Assembly: GCF_000264905.1 (NCBI RefSeq)
Contig: NW_006763144.1
Coordinates: 124,001 to 188,000, forward strand
DNA from: Stereum hirsutum FP-91666 SS1
Lineage: Eukaryota > Basidiomycota > Agaricomycetes > Russulales > Stereaceae
Direction: 5' to 3'
DNA length: 64,000 nt
Shown here: one piece after another, positions 47,101-57,901 of the stretch
Position numbering within the stretch: position 1 is the stretch's first letter
How the letters are laid out: every line of letters begins with the position of its first letter
Translations under genes and position numbers: made by a program
Notes under the pieces: generated by a model
The model's input: only the letters and a program-made list of their open reading frames with translations
What the model was told of the DNA's origin: nothing
Databases searched by the model: none

Positions 47101-47937
47101 ATGTTCGCCACACACTTCATCGCTTTCGCCACCATGGCTGCCGTCGCCTTCGTTGGTGTCCGGGCGGAAACACACACGATCAACTTCGTCAACAAGTACG
47201 TCAACCCTGATTTCCTTCTGGGCTCATATTGACCTTTGTGTTGGCTCTCTAGCTGTGGATTCGGCACGGTACGTCAGGACAAACTTTTCCTTAGTGTCCA
47301 TCAACCTAAATGGGTGTCTGCCAGCCGACTCTGGTCTCGCAAAGCGGCCAGATCTTGTCGACCGGAGGAACTTACACGGCGGGCGGGGCTATCGTCGGTG
47401 CTATTGCGTGAGTGGTCCTGTCAGTAAAAGGCCGTATGCACAGATAGCTGACGTGAACTAATTCAGGTATTTACAAACCGGTGTGTACAAGCTTGCGGCC
47501 GAATTCTTCGATATGAGACTTATTCTAGTACAGGTGGATGCGGCCTGAACGGTGACTACTGCACCACTGTTGAGACGACCCTGAAGAACGGCGTTGGAGC
47601 GTCCAGCACGGACATCACATTGATTCCTGAGTACGTTGACCGTCGTTGTCTCCCCCAGATGAGACGCTCATGTTCTGCTTTTTTCTGCTCTCATTAGCCA
47701 TGCCTTCTCCGTCACCACCGGATTCGGCTATTACAATGGGTGCGATGGAGCTGGCGCCGATTGCACGTACAGCGGCTGTCCTACGGCATTCCATGTGTCT
47801 ACCGATACATTTGTTCAGGTTGGCTGCAGCACCGACAATGTACGTTTTTGACTTCCTTCTATAGTTGCATACATAGCTGATAGTTTGGTGATGATTGTAA
47901 AATATAGGTCGACTTGGCTATCACATTCTGTGACTGA
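47101..47937 (+). CDS. secreted glycopeptide-family protein, copy 1
   Basis: Small extracellular protein of the basidiomycete 'glycopeptide' group, of unknown biochemical role. The signal peptide MFATHFIAFATMAAVAFVG(VRA) is followed by THTINFVNNCGFGTPTLVSQ, STGGTYTAGGAIVGAIAYL, TGGCGLNGDYCTTVETTLKN, STDITLIPDHAFSVTTGFGY, YNGCDGAGADCTYSGCPTAF and TDTFVQVGCSTDNVDLAITF, ending CD-stop. Seven short exons give about 150 residues. Several Cys are conserved, suggesting disulfides, and the pattern resembles thaumatin-like beta-rich proteins. The first intron has a normal GTACGT donor after FVNN, unlike its paralogue 3 kb downstream. TATA and initiator-like motifs lie upstream. Confidence 0.85.
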
Positions 47938-48299
47938 GAACTTTTGGTGTGGCGCGCCTTCGCCGAATCCATGAAGTAAAATGTGTACGAACGAAAATCG
48001 GGGGAAATATTTATTTGTGTTGCTACGGCTTTTTTTCTGCGGGGTCTTGGTAGATTACCCATGTACTGTAGTTTCTCCGGTAATGTCTATTTGCCGCATA
48101 TAAATACTATATGTCTTCATCAGCTCTTCGCAATGGCTCAAGCGCCACATGCAGTTCCTCGCGAAACAAGTAGAGCCCCTTCTGGGGGCACATCGATGAG
48201 TAGTTTCTGGATTTCCTGTAGTAAATGTGCTCTCAAATCCGTGGATCTATGGATCTGCGTCTGAAAGATAGCTTCCGTTGAGTCCAAATTGACTCGCCA

Positions 48300-48586
48300 G
48301 TGGGTGACTTTCCGTAGCAATCTAGGAGGCTTCCTGATGCACAGAAACATAAATAAAGGGGTATCATCCAATCAAAAACCGGCGCGAACCTCCTTTCTGT
48401 GCATGTAGGCCTCTAGAATCTGTGAAACGCTCTACTGTACGTCCCAGCAGTTAGACGACGCTTACATAACGTGGGAACTCCCATTTGGCGGGAGACTCGC
48501 GCAAAATTGGCGGGGGCGATGGGCCCCTTGGGACACCGGACGTCGCCTAACGTCTGGGAGGTACAGTACGGAAAGTCACCCAGTCA
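48300..48586. repeat. MITE with perfect 16-bp inverted repeats and 8-bp direct flank
   Basis: TGGGTGACTTTCCGTA at 48301-48316 recurs as an exact reverse complement at 48567-48582. ACTCGCCA occurs on both sides (48292-48299 and 48587-48594), an 8-bp target duplication as in hAT elements. A second inverted pair lies inside (TACTGTACGTCCCAG near 48433, CTGGGAGGTACAGTA near 48554). A related end sequence appears at 54552-54709. Confidence 0.65.
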
Positions 48587-48614
48587 ACTCGCCACACGTT
48601 AAACGTTCGAACCT

Positions 48615-48636
48615 AGACGCGTGACGTCACGCGTCT
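48615..48636. promoter_or_regulatory. 22-bp palindrome with two MCB boxes flanking a CRE
   Basis: Two ACGCGT boxes flank TGACGTCA, with symmetric AG/CT ends. The 18-bp core is identical to the DCC1 upstream palindrome. No gene with a fitting start is recognised nearby. Confidence 0.45.
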
Positions 48637-50103
48637 TCCGAGTTCTCCCGAATACCAATTCGAATGACTCGTCAAGCATTCCACCAACTTGCCACCAACC
48701 ACCACAACTTGGATATTGACTGACTGTCGACCATCCCACACTCCTCTTGCTACATCTCAGTACAACTCTCTCTGGTCGATATGGCGCTCACTTTTTAGAT
48801 CGTGCGGGCATTCCAAGCGCGGTCTAAATACTATCAGCTGCAGATGTCTGCCAGCGGTAACGCGGTCGGGTGTTTCTCTTTCGTGGACAAACCTACCCGG
48901 GCACCGACCTACTTCATGAGGGTCTGACGCTCAAGTTGAGGCTGATTGCGGGATGATCAAGCTGCTCGCGCCACGCTGATTTTGTCAATACCTATAATTG
49001 CACTCTTTGTTTTCTGGCTTGGCACCTGCCATACCCTCTCGAGCTATCATGATCTGATGAAACTTTGCAACAGCCGTGTTGTTGTCGAACCATCGACCTC
49101 GAAATTGCGGGCATTTGGAGCCCGAAAAGGCCCCATTCCATGTCGAAAAGGCCGATGGTTACAATACCTGTCACTTGCAGCGCTAGGGGCGGGTATCGGT
49201 GACACGTTTGGATGTTGTCAGACACAAAGAATGCTGCCAGGGATCAGTCGGAGCTCGAAGCGCTCCCTCAATATGTTCAGCGTAAGTACTTCAGGCTGAC
49301 GCCAGACCGTTTTAGACGTATTTGTGTCTTGTGGCGAACGACGGAGCATCAGAAACGTCTATGCAATGAAGCAGAATCGATGATGTGATGACTTGCCGTT
49401 CTGCCAGCGCTTGGGACCGCGTGCCCATTTATTCCACCATACAATATATCGGCACTCTATCAATGCTTGTCATCATTTACATCTACAGGTGGCTTATTGT
49501 CCTCATGGTCTGAAGTCCCGTGGGTTGATTCCCAGACAGGTTCAGTCTACTACTGACCCTATTGTACTTTAAGTCCGTTGAACGGGCGATTACGGGCGCC
49601 ATGACAGACAAAAACAGAGACGGGGAGGTCTAACCTACTCGACTTAGATTGCATGAATGAACCCTCTGCTCCCTACTGTCAACAGTCAGCTTTGGCTCGT
49701 TCCAATGAGGGATTTGGAATGCTACTATGAGACTAGGAGGCGTCCACTCTAACCATAGACCTTTGATCGGGGATAGCGTACATAAATCACCTCTGGCGAG
49801 CTGTTTGCTTGGCATCATACCATCCGTGGCATTCATGCTATCGGTCTACCCTTCTGGATTTATACCGCGTCCCATAGTGTTACGGTTTCATAGTAGCAAT
49901 CGTCCTGCAAGGGGGGTTGCTTGACTAAACAGAAATCTCCTTAACGCTCGACGTGGCCTCCATTCCAAAGGTTTGGACCAGGTATGTGTTTGACATGTTC
50001 GGCTTGATCTGAATCCAAGAAAGTAATCTAACTTACCGACCACGGCCTTTTTTCAGGCCTCAGGACTCGTCTTCCACTCCCACCGTGTGGCTCCCGAGAA
50101 AGG

Positions 50104-50141
50104 TATAAAGGCAGCTTCATGGGCAGCCGATGACTGCAGCT
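50104..50141 (+). promoter_or_regulatory. TATA box and initiator-like motif of glycopeptide gene 2
   Basis: TATAAA at 50104 and GACTGCAGCT at 50132, again 28 bases apart and 47 bases before the start codon. This matches copy 1. Confidence 0.55.
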
Positions 50142-50178
50142 CACTTACCGAGTTTCTCTCGCGCATCAACAGCCCATC

Positions 50179-51019
50179 ATGTTCACCACTCGCTTCATCG
50201 CTTTCGCCACTCTTGCTGCATTCGCCGTCGTCAACGTTCAGGCAGAGTCTCACACCATCACGTTCGCCAACTAGCAAGTAACTCCTCTTATATTCTAACC
50301 ATGATGCTGACTATGGAACATTGGATGTATAGCTGTGGATACGGGACGGTATGTTAGGCCGAGTAATGCTTCCGTATCCGCTAGCCTAACTTGGCGTCTT
50401 TAAGCCTACTCTAGTGTCGCAAAGTGGTCAGATATTGTCGACCGGAGGTGCTTACAATGCGGGTGGGCCTATCATCGGTGCTATCGCGTGAGTGGTCCTG
50501 TCAGTAAAGGATCGTATAAACAGTCAATTAACGTCAATTAATGTAGTTACTTGCAAACCGGTGAGTACGAGCTCGCTGCTGAATCCTCGAGTATCAGACT
50601 TATTTTACTATAGGTGGATGTGGCCTCAATGGTGATTACTGCACCACTGTTGAGACGACTCTGAAGAATGGTGTTGGAGCGTCAAGCACGGATATCACCT
50701 TGATACCTGAGTACGCTGTTGTCCACTTTATGCCCAAAGTCAAGTGATTGAACTAACTCGATATGGATCCTTTCTTTATGATAACAGCCATGAGTTTAAC
50801 GTTGCCGCCGGTTTTGGCTATTACAATGGCTGCGACAACACTGGCGCCGATTGCACGTACTACGGCTGTCCCACGGCGTTTTATGTGCCTACCGATACCC
50901 ATGTACAAGTTGGTTGCAGCACCGATAATGTACGTTTCTCGCACACGTCGTTCATACTTGCCTACATTGCTGATCATTCGATGTTCTAGGTTGATTTGAC
51001 CATCACGTTCTGCCACTAA
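50179..51019 (+). CDS. secreted glycopeptide-family protein, copy 2, with a GC-AG intron
   Basis: Paralogue of the gene at 47101-47937 with the same seven-exon layout. The signal peptide MFTTRFIAFATLAAFAVVN(VQA) precedes ESHTITFAN. At the first exon end the sequence reads AAC-TAG-CAAGTAACT. Read through, or spliced at the GT four bases later, TAG is a stop. Spliced at the GC of GCAAGT (the standard non-canonical GC-AG donor) it gives FANYCGYGT, matching copy 1. The rest is open: PTLVSQSGQILSTGGAYNAG, GGCGLNGDYCTTVETTLKN, TLIPDHEFNVAAGFGYYNGC, DCTYYGCPTAFYVPTDTHVQ, VGCSTDNVDLTITFCH-stop. About 150 residues, secreted, function unknown. I treat it as a live gene that depends on this splice. Confidence 0.75.
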
Positions 51020-51374
51020 GAGGTGTCAGCGTGGCGATCTTCACCACAGCGATACCACAGAAGATTTACGTATATGCCCGGGTATTTATTGTTGTCCTTG
51101 TATGTATATCGCGGTATTTTCGTCGGCGAGGGTCCGAGTGGTTTTGATATACATGACAATCCTTCCAGTGCTGTCAAGTTCGTACATGCGAATGCCAACG
51201 TCTGATCTAAATATGGATATAGTCTTCTGTGACTTCAACGCACAACGACGACGAAAGAGGCGGAGATAGGTTTGTACAGACCTCCACGGCGCATTCTATT
51301 ACCCATTTCTCAGAGGCTTAAGATACAGTCAATCATAACGAATTCCACTATAAATACCACCGACCAGCGGCCCC
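51020..51374. other. convergent 3' spacer
   Basis: A 355-bp spacer between the second glycopeptide gene and the first monooxygenase. It contains a short inverted repeat, CGATATACATAC-like, near 51100; nothing else. Confidence 0.25.
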
Positions 51375-53476
51375 TCAACTGTGCGGTGCAACCACCTCCA
51401 CGTTATGAAACCCAAGTGCATCCCTCCCTCTAGAAATCTCCGTCTCATAACGCGCATGCAGCTCCGTCGCATTCCGCATATCCATGTTCAACGCCCTCTC
51501 ACCAAGTATACCCCACTCGACCCACCAACTCTCCGCCGCATCCCTGGCATCATATCCCCAAATCTCGAACAGTTCTTGCCACTGCCTCAACAATTCCTGA
51601 TTCTCCGCTTCCGAGTTCGTATCACCTAGTTCATGCTCGCCTTCTCCGCTACCTCTGGCACTCCCGCTCGTAGAACCAGACCCCTTGCCAATTTCTCGAT
51701 TCACGTATGCTTTCTTCTGCTCTCTCCATACGTCGTCGCGGGCCTTTCTCTCCGGTCCGGGTGGGAGGGAGAAGATTGTGATATTGTCGAGTTCGGCTGC
51801 GTGTAGTGTGTGTGTGCGAGATCTGCGGAGATTTTCGAAGGTGTAGAGGAAGGAGGCGATTTGAGTTCGGCTGCGAAGGTGGGAGAATAGGGTGCCGAGG
51901 AAAGAAGCCTCTTCGAGGACTATTGTCGCGCTGGGCATGCCGCAGGGCTATCAAAAATTCCATGTTCGATCAAAAATGTGCGACCGAAAATGAGACGAGA
52001 GGACTCACTGGGAATGGATGGGCAGCCTCCCCGATGAGAAGGATTGTTTCGGATTTGTCGACCCAGGAGTTTGCGGAGGGTAGATAGCTAGTCGTGACGC
52101 GTTCGAGCGTCGAGATGTTAGCGATCGCAGTTCGTAATCTGAAGGTCATGTAAGAAAGAAGTTAGTCGAGCTTCCGATAACACCCGAAGAATTGAAGGCG
52201 TCTTACCGTGGGTCCAGCTTGTCATATTTCAGACAACTCGACGGGACTGGGGTACCCCACCCTACTGGGTCCTCGTCATTCAACTCTTCGTTCTGCCAGA
52301 ACGTGAACACCCAAGCCTTCTTGCTGCACTACATCACGCATCGTGCAAAAATAGTGAGTTGTCATCTCGCCGCAAGAACTGCCAATAATATTAGACGCAC
52401 AACGGGATAGGCTAGAATGCCGATGTCCGCGACGACCGAGGCGAGACGATCAACTCGGGTCAGCGAAAGCCCTGAGCGCTGATAGCAGGTAAGAATACCT
52501 CACCCATTACACAACACCTATTACCCATCCAGATATTATGGCCAATCTCAGTCACCTCCTTCAGCCCTTCGTCGTCCTGCATCTTCTTGATAGGGATGGT
52601 GGCATTATAGACTGCTGTATTTGTGGTGGGTAGTTTGGGCACTTGTTCGATGACTTGTCGGACGAGACTACGGCCACCATCTGCTCCGATGATGATATCA
52701 GCCTGGAAGGACTGTCCGGTAGAGAGGACGATGGAGGGCTTTGAAGGATCACATCCTGGCTTCGACGAACTGGGCGATGATTCGACAGGGCTATCTTCAA
52801 GAGGAGGAAGAACGGAAGTGACAGCAGCGTCTTTCATGATTTCAGCGCCGGATTTGACAGCAAGATCGTGGACAATATCATGAAGATCGCGGTGCTATAA
52901 AATAATCATCACTCCGATGTCCAAGGATCAGGATAAATAAGATGCAGAGGAGATCGTACGAGAATAGTATAGAACTCTCCTCCAAGCTCGCGCAATACTT
53001 CCTCTTTCCAGCCAAGATACCCGATGCTCTCACCTGTCTCCACTAAAGTATCATTTATAGTGTATGATGCGATTAGATAATTTCTGTGCTATAAACAATG
53101 GATAAGTACTCACTATCGTAATATTCGGTCGATGGCATCTTCCATCCCCGCATCGTGAACTCATCTAAGGCACCCCATTGCTGAAGCACCTTGTACCCGT
53201 TGGGTGTGATTCGAAAGCCACCAGCTTGGGAACCGTTCCCCATAGGAGACTTTTCGAACACTCGCACACGGTGTCCCGATGATGCAAGAGCGTGGGCTGT
53301 CGCTAATCCTGACAATCCTGCGCATGTCAACACAGAGGAGAGTGAACGTTTGGACGAGAGCGGGATGCAGCGCTCAATTAATCAAGATGTTTTTACGTCG
53401 AGGAGGTGAAGAACGTACCGCCTCCTACGATGATGAAGTCCAGCTTCAGCTTCGCCTGTCGATTGTTGTGGCCCAT
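51375..53476 (-). CDS. FAD-dependent monooxygenase, salicylate-hydroxylase-like, copy A
   Basis: Class A flavoprotein hydroxylase that would use NAD(P)H and O2 on an aromatic or related substrate. The start MGHNNRQAKLKLDFIIVGGG splices to LSGLATAHALASSGHRVRVF, the Rossmann GxGxxG dinucleotide motif. It continues FRITPNGYKVLQQWGAL, ETGESIGYLGWKEEVLRELG, LHRDLHDIVHDLAVKSGAEI and ADIIIGADGGRSLVR (the DG motif). The GD-motif equivalent LLIGEAAHPFPPCGMPSA has Glu in place of the usual Asp. The C-terminal helical part is rich in charged residues (FENLRRSRTHTLHAAELD, REQKKAYVNREI) and ends VVAPHS. About nine exons give roughly 480 residues. A close paralogue lies at 58954-60926 on the same strand, 5.5 kb away. 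No signal peptide. Confidence 0.88.
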
Positions 53477-55468
53477 AGCAGTGTTTGCGAAGAAAGAGAA
53501 AAACAAACAGTCCAAGATGAGGTGAGAAGAAAGAGTGACGTGACGACCAGGGTAGGAAATGAAGATGCAGTGTGCAGGAGCGCCCGGAGGCCATTAGCGA
53601 CGGCCTCTCCGCGGAGGATCGTTCCATGTTTAGAGGATGGACTCGAGACCCGTCGCAGACCGGGATTATTGAGAGCTGCGCGCTACACAAGGAGTAAGAT
53701 AAAATCAATCTGCCATAAGGACGCGTGTCAGATGTGGTCATAAGCGTCTACTCATTATAACAGGGGCTGATGATGTATTAAAATTGATATAACAGGTAAA
53801 CAAGGTAGAATCGAATATGGAGATCATTTACCGCTCCACAGACGGTGAAGTCGAGAAGTAGAAGGCATACCAAAAAAGTACAATGGAAGGCAAAGCTCAC
53901 GATTGAGCCTGTGATCTCGATAAGAGAGTACGCATAACCATCATTGTTCTCCGTGATGATCAACAACCAGTTGCGCCCAATGTAGCAGGTGGCAGGCCGG
54001 AATGGCCACATCGGCTCAGCTGACTCGACTCTCGAGTTTCTTCCAAGTTGGCGAGACGGCACATCGGCTGGCAGACTGGGATAGCCCAGAGCGATGAATT
54101 TTGGTCGCGGTTGAATGATTTTCAAAAGAATGGAAAGAAGAAGTCGAACCTCAACGCGGTGGTCGTGAGCTGGAGCAGCTAGTCTCCCACAGGCAGACCT
54201 TGGTGGTGAAGATAGGCGTTCAACGTGTCAAACTCATTGAAGTTCAACGAGAGCGGCGTTTCGCGGTTTCGGGGAATTCCGGCTACCAGTAGTAAAATGG
54301 TCCTGTTTACGCCACACTTTGGCCGGGTTCGACAGTGTTCAAATTTTGTCAGGCGCATGAGAACTTGACTGAGCAGTGCAAGTACCATGAAATCCACATA
54401 AAACATCAGAAGGACCTCCTACTTTTTTCTTGGAGACCTCAGCTGGTTGGGCTAAGTACACGCTTTATGTGTACTCACTACGATACTCATCGTTGTGATT
54501 TTGAGGTCAAATATACTGTCGCTTACAGGCCGGGGCTACCACGATGCCCGCTTCAGTAGTGGGTGAGTTTCCGTAGGAAGTTTGCGCGGGTCTTGGAGGT
54601 CTAAGTGCGCCGAAAGGAGGCCTAGGTCAATTCTTGATCGTGTGAGACCCCTGCGTTTATGTTTTTGAGCATCAAGAGACGTTGATACGGAAAGTCAGCC
54701 TGTACTGAATTGCGAGCGCTATACCAGTATAGCAGATACAATAGCACGCCGGCTTGGGTCAGTCAGTACGACAGGGTCGCCGTCTTGCTTAAAATCTCGA
54801 GTTCACAGCGCAAGTATGTATAGTTGATGTAAGTATAGGGCAGCGGCCATGCTGGGAGTACTTATGCCGTTACGGTGGCGTGTCGGCTGGCGTACTGACA
54901 AAACCCGACTCGTGGAAGGCTGCTTGTACAGCATGTCGGCGACACAGGATTTAGTACGGAATAAGCGAGAATTCTTGGCATGCTGCAAGCGTGATGTATC
55001 GTCACACCGTATGGACCTTTGCCAAGGGCGGCTTAGTGAGAAGGGCGGTATTCTTTCACTTACAGCAGTCCATCACATCCCACGTTTTATCCTGTACAAT
55101 AACAGGCACTCTCCACGGACACTACGCATCTCATCGAGGGGGCCAAACAAGGGTCAAACGACGAAAACAGATGTGGCACCTGTGTGGCGCAAGAGGAGGT
55201 GACTGAGCCACGTGCGTGTATTTTCTCAGCCACGGCCACCACCCTCCGCAAACTCTGTGACGGAGCCCAGGAATATCTCTCCAGCTCTCTAGCCCCTTCG
55301 GCGACGACGACACTGACGACCTGCTCGCCAACATTGATATTGCTATTATAACTCCTGAAATTTGCAGTCCTTTCGATCTTTTGTGACTGAAGCTTGACCT
55401 AGGAGGAGCGTGAGGACCACGGCAGACGAGGATCCGGGTTGCCTATTGCGAGTTGAACCTCATCATTG
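53477..55468. other. 2-kb intergenic region
   Basis: No gene is supported. It holds the element at 54552-54709 and, at its right end, the presumed 5' region of the gene starting at 55469. Confidence 0.35.
54552..54709. repeat. diverged relative of the 48300 MITE
   Basis: The left end TTCAGTAGTGGGTGAGTTTC (then CGTA) is matched, with several mismatches, by the reverse complement of the right end (TACGGAAAGTCAGCC...TACTGAA). The shared GGGTGA-TTTCCGTA terminus links it to the element at 48300-48586. Confidence 0.45.
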
Positions 55469-56664
55469 ATGACTTCGCTCTCAGTGGGACGTTCGTCCCC
55501 ACAGCCGTTACCATCTCTGCCACCATCCCCCACGGAAGAAGACCTTGGAAAGAGGAGAGTTTGGGACTCTGAGGATGGACATGACGATGCGGGGAGGACG
55601 GAGAATGCGGGGAAGGGAGAGGAGCCAACTGGGACGCTTGGCGGTTACGCAGATGGCGGTACAGACGAGGACTTGAAGAAGCTTAGCCTGGAAAGAAATG
55701 GCGACGCTTTGAATGGAGAGAGTTATCCGCCCATGACGGATGAAGAGGCAGAGACGAAGAGAGTAGAAGAGGTGCGCTTCTTTCCCCACATGCGGAAACC
55801 CAAACATGAGCATAGCTGACACGACGCTATCCATTTCGGTACCATTATCTCCAATATTGTATCCGTATCGTCCAATCCCGATCATACGCTTCACGCGATG
55901 TGAATATATGTAACAGAACCTGCGTCGATGGGAAATAGCCGAACGCCAACGCCGGAAACAAGCCCGTATATCCTCCCTTGCATCCTCATCCGCTTCTACG
56001 ACCTCTACTCTCGTTGGCTCACCCCCTACGAAGACAGCCACCTCTGCGGCGTTTGCCAGCCCAGAGCCCGGTACCACACGTCGTTCTTCCATTCTAGGTT
56101 CGATATGGCCGTCTCGTCGTTCCGACGCTCACCGAGCTTTGAGCACCTCAGAGGAGTTGGCTGGAGCAGTTCGTATGGATGATTTCGAGCAACGGCCAAA
56201 CAGTCCCGGGGGCTCGAGGTCCCCTACACCAGGACCCGAACGCCGTTCAAAAGTTGCCGATCCATTCGCGGATCCTGACGCTAATGCATCGTCGGCTTCG
56301 CTCTTCGTGAACGAGACTGATGGTTCAGGCGATGGGATGACACCTCTAACGCCGACACAAGAGAGTTTCAGGCAGCCACCACGACCAGAGCCCTTGGATC
56401 TACCTCGCCCGAGGACACCGCCGCCGAGAGTGTATACGCCGGGTGTCAGTAGACCTCCAGAGCCTACGAGGGCACCTACGATGGAAGCCGGTGGAGGAAG
56501 CCAGACGGAGGAGAAGCCGGTCAGGTGGTGGACTGAGTGGTTGTGCGGATGTCGTGAACATGGAGAGGAGCAGGTTTGTCCAGCCCTTTGCTCAAAATCT
56601 CTGCTTTCTGAACATGGCTTCATTGGATATCAAACAGGCAGGACGGACCAACCCTCTCGAATAG
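55469..56664 (+). CDS. conserved basidiomycete hypothetical protein (WWTEWLCGC C-terminus)
   Basis: Three exons encode a largely disordered protein of about 320 residues. It begins MTSLSVGRSSPQPLPSLPPS, has an acidic/Gly region, then splices (acceptor ATGTAACAG) to NLRRWEIAERQRRKQARISS, a basic helix. A Ser/Thr/Pro-rich stretch follows (SRSPTPGPERRS, MTPLTPTQESF, PRTPPPRVYTPG), with many SP/TP sites for proline-directed kinases. The end is WWTEWLCGCREHGEEQ, and a last short exon gives AGRTNPLE-stop. I recall similar WW-x-WLCGC...AGRTNPFE endings in uncharacterised Agaricomycete proteins; no function is known. The conserved Cys pair near the end might be lipidated or bind metal (inference). 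It lies between the two monooxygenase genes, on the opposite strand. Confidence 0.75.
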
Positions 56665-57553
56665 TTTGCTTCTCTATGAGTTATTTTGTTCGTTTCTCGA
56701 TGTACAGCAGTCTGTCTTGTTATCGTCGTTTCGTTCTCCGATAGACCAAGCCCTCCCAGCTCTTCCCCGTTGTCCCCCGCATTGCATTCCTTCACGGACC
56801 TCATTTTCTCCGCCTTCTGTCTTCGGCCGTTCAGACCATCGGACCTTTACCTCCATTTTTTCCCAATGACTCACCCGATCCACCCTTTTATGTCCATCTG
56901 TTTATCATCCCAGGCTTTACGGACTCGTCCGCGTTTTATTTCTTAAGTCATAATGTACTCCACCTCGTCCACGTAGTTTCATGTTGTGAGTTTGACTGGC
57001 TGAATGGTTAGCTCCAGATAATTGGGAATCCACCCGTTGCCAGACATATCGCGTGTGTTAGCTCTGTCTGTATTTTATCCCAATCACGACTATGGCACAA
57101 AATCCCCCCTTCTTTTCATTGCTTTCCGCGCGACTACGGAATGCTCCTGTACCTTCCTCGAACATGCAACGACTTCCTCAGGCAGCCCTGCCTTCATGTT
57201 CGTAAAAAGTGGAGGCAAATCGTCAGAGGCATGATGATGGGCCCCGAGTTTCCTTTTCCGTCGTGTCCGCAAACAGACCGTCGCCTGAACCTCTCAACGG
57301 TTCCGGGCACCGCTTCAATCACCCTAGGATGCCAAAATAAATTTGGCTTGCATTTTCACACTCGTGGTTCAAACACTACAGGTTATTGTAAGCTGCCCAC
57401 TGCCCAAGTCACCCAATAAATCCAGACCGTCGAAGTCCCTACGCAGCGTAAATTCAATATCCGCGACTGCCAGTGGCTGAATGCATCTAACAGCAGTAAA
57501 CTCACATTCTCTTCTTCACCATCACATATCCCAAAGAAAATCCTCGCTGCACC
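56665..57553. other. intergenic region
   Basis: Pyrimidine-rich 3' flank of the conserved hypothetical gene. No further gene is seen. Confidence 0.3.
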
Positions 57554-57901
57554 TCACGCACTGACCCCACAAGCAATATACGTGTCCTGCCCAACCTCCA
57601 CGAAATTAAAACAAGCCCCCACGTTCTCAGCGTTGTAAAACTCAGCCGTCAAACTTCCCGTGCACGTCTCGTCCGTGCTCGTCCACAGCCCAACGGTGCA
57701 GGGGAAGTCGTTCGTGCTGATGTATAACGAGGCTTCGCCATTCTGTTGCTGGAAGCATTCGGAGTGGTTGGGCTGGAGGTTGAAGTCGGCGATGAGATTG
57801 CCGCCGCAGTTCGCAGCGCTCTCGAGGGTGATGAAGGCGGCGGAGGTGGTGCAGGCGCAGAGGATGGCGGTGGAAAGCAATGGGAAAATTAACGGCTGCA
57901 T
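57554..57901 (-). CDS. small secreted six-cysteine protein
   Basis: A single-exon frame of 115 residues. The signal peptide MQPLIFPLLSTAILCACTTS(AA) is followed by a mature chain of about 93 residues with six Cys (NCGGN, SECFQ, FPCTV, ETCTG, GACFN, IACGV). Even spacing suggests three disulfides. Its length, signal peptide and cysteine content fit the fungal small secreted protein/effector-candidate class. I recognise no named family, and the lack of toxin-like features gives no reason to call it a toxin. It is minus-strand, between the conserved hypothetical gene and monooxygenase B. Confidence 0.65.
   Translation of the reverse strand: MQPLIFPLLSTAILCACTTSAAFITLESAANCGGNLIADFNLQPNHSECFQQQNGEASLYISTNDFPCTVGLWTSTDETCTGSLTAEFYNAENVGACFNFVEVGQDTYIACGVSA

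Larger units (their letters stand above)
47938..50103. other. region between the two glycopeptide genes
   Basis: Contains the inverted-repeat element 48300-48586 and the MCB/CRE palindrome at 48615-48636. No gene is supported in 48640-50100. Confidence 0.4.
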
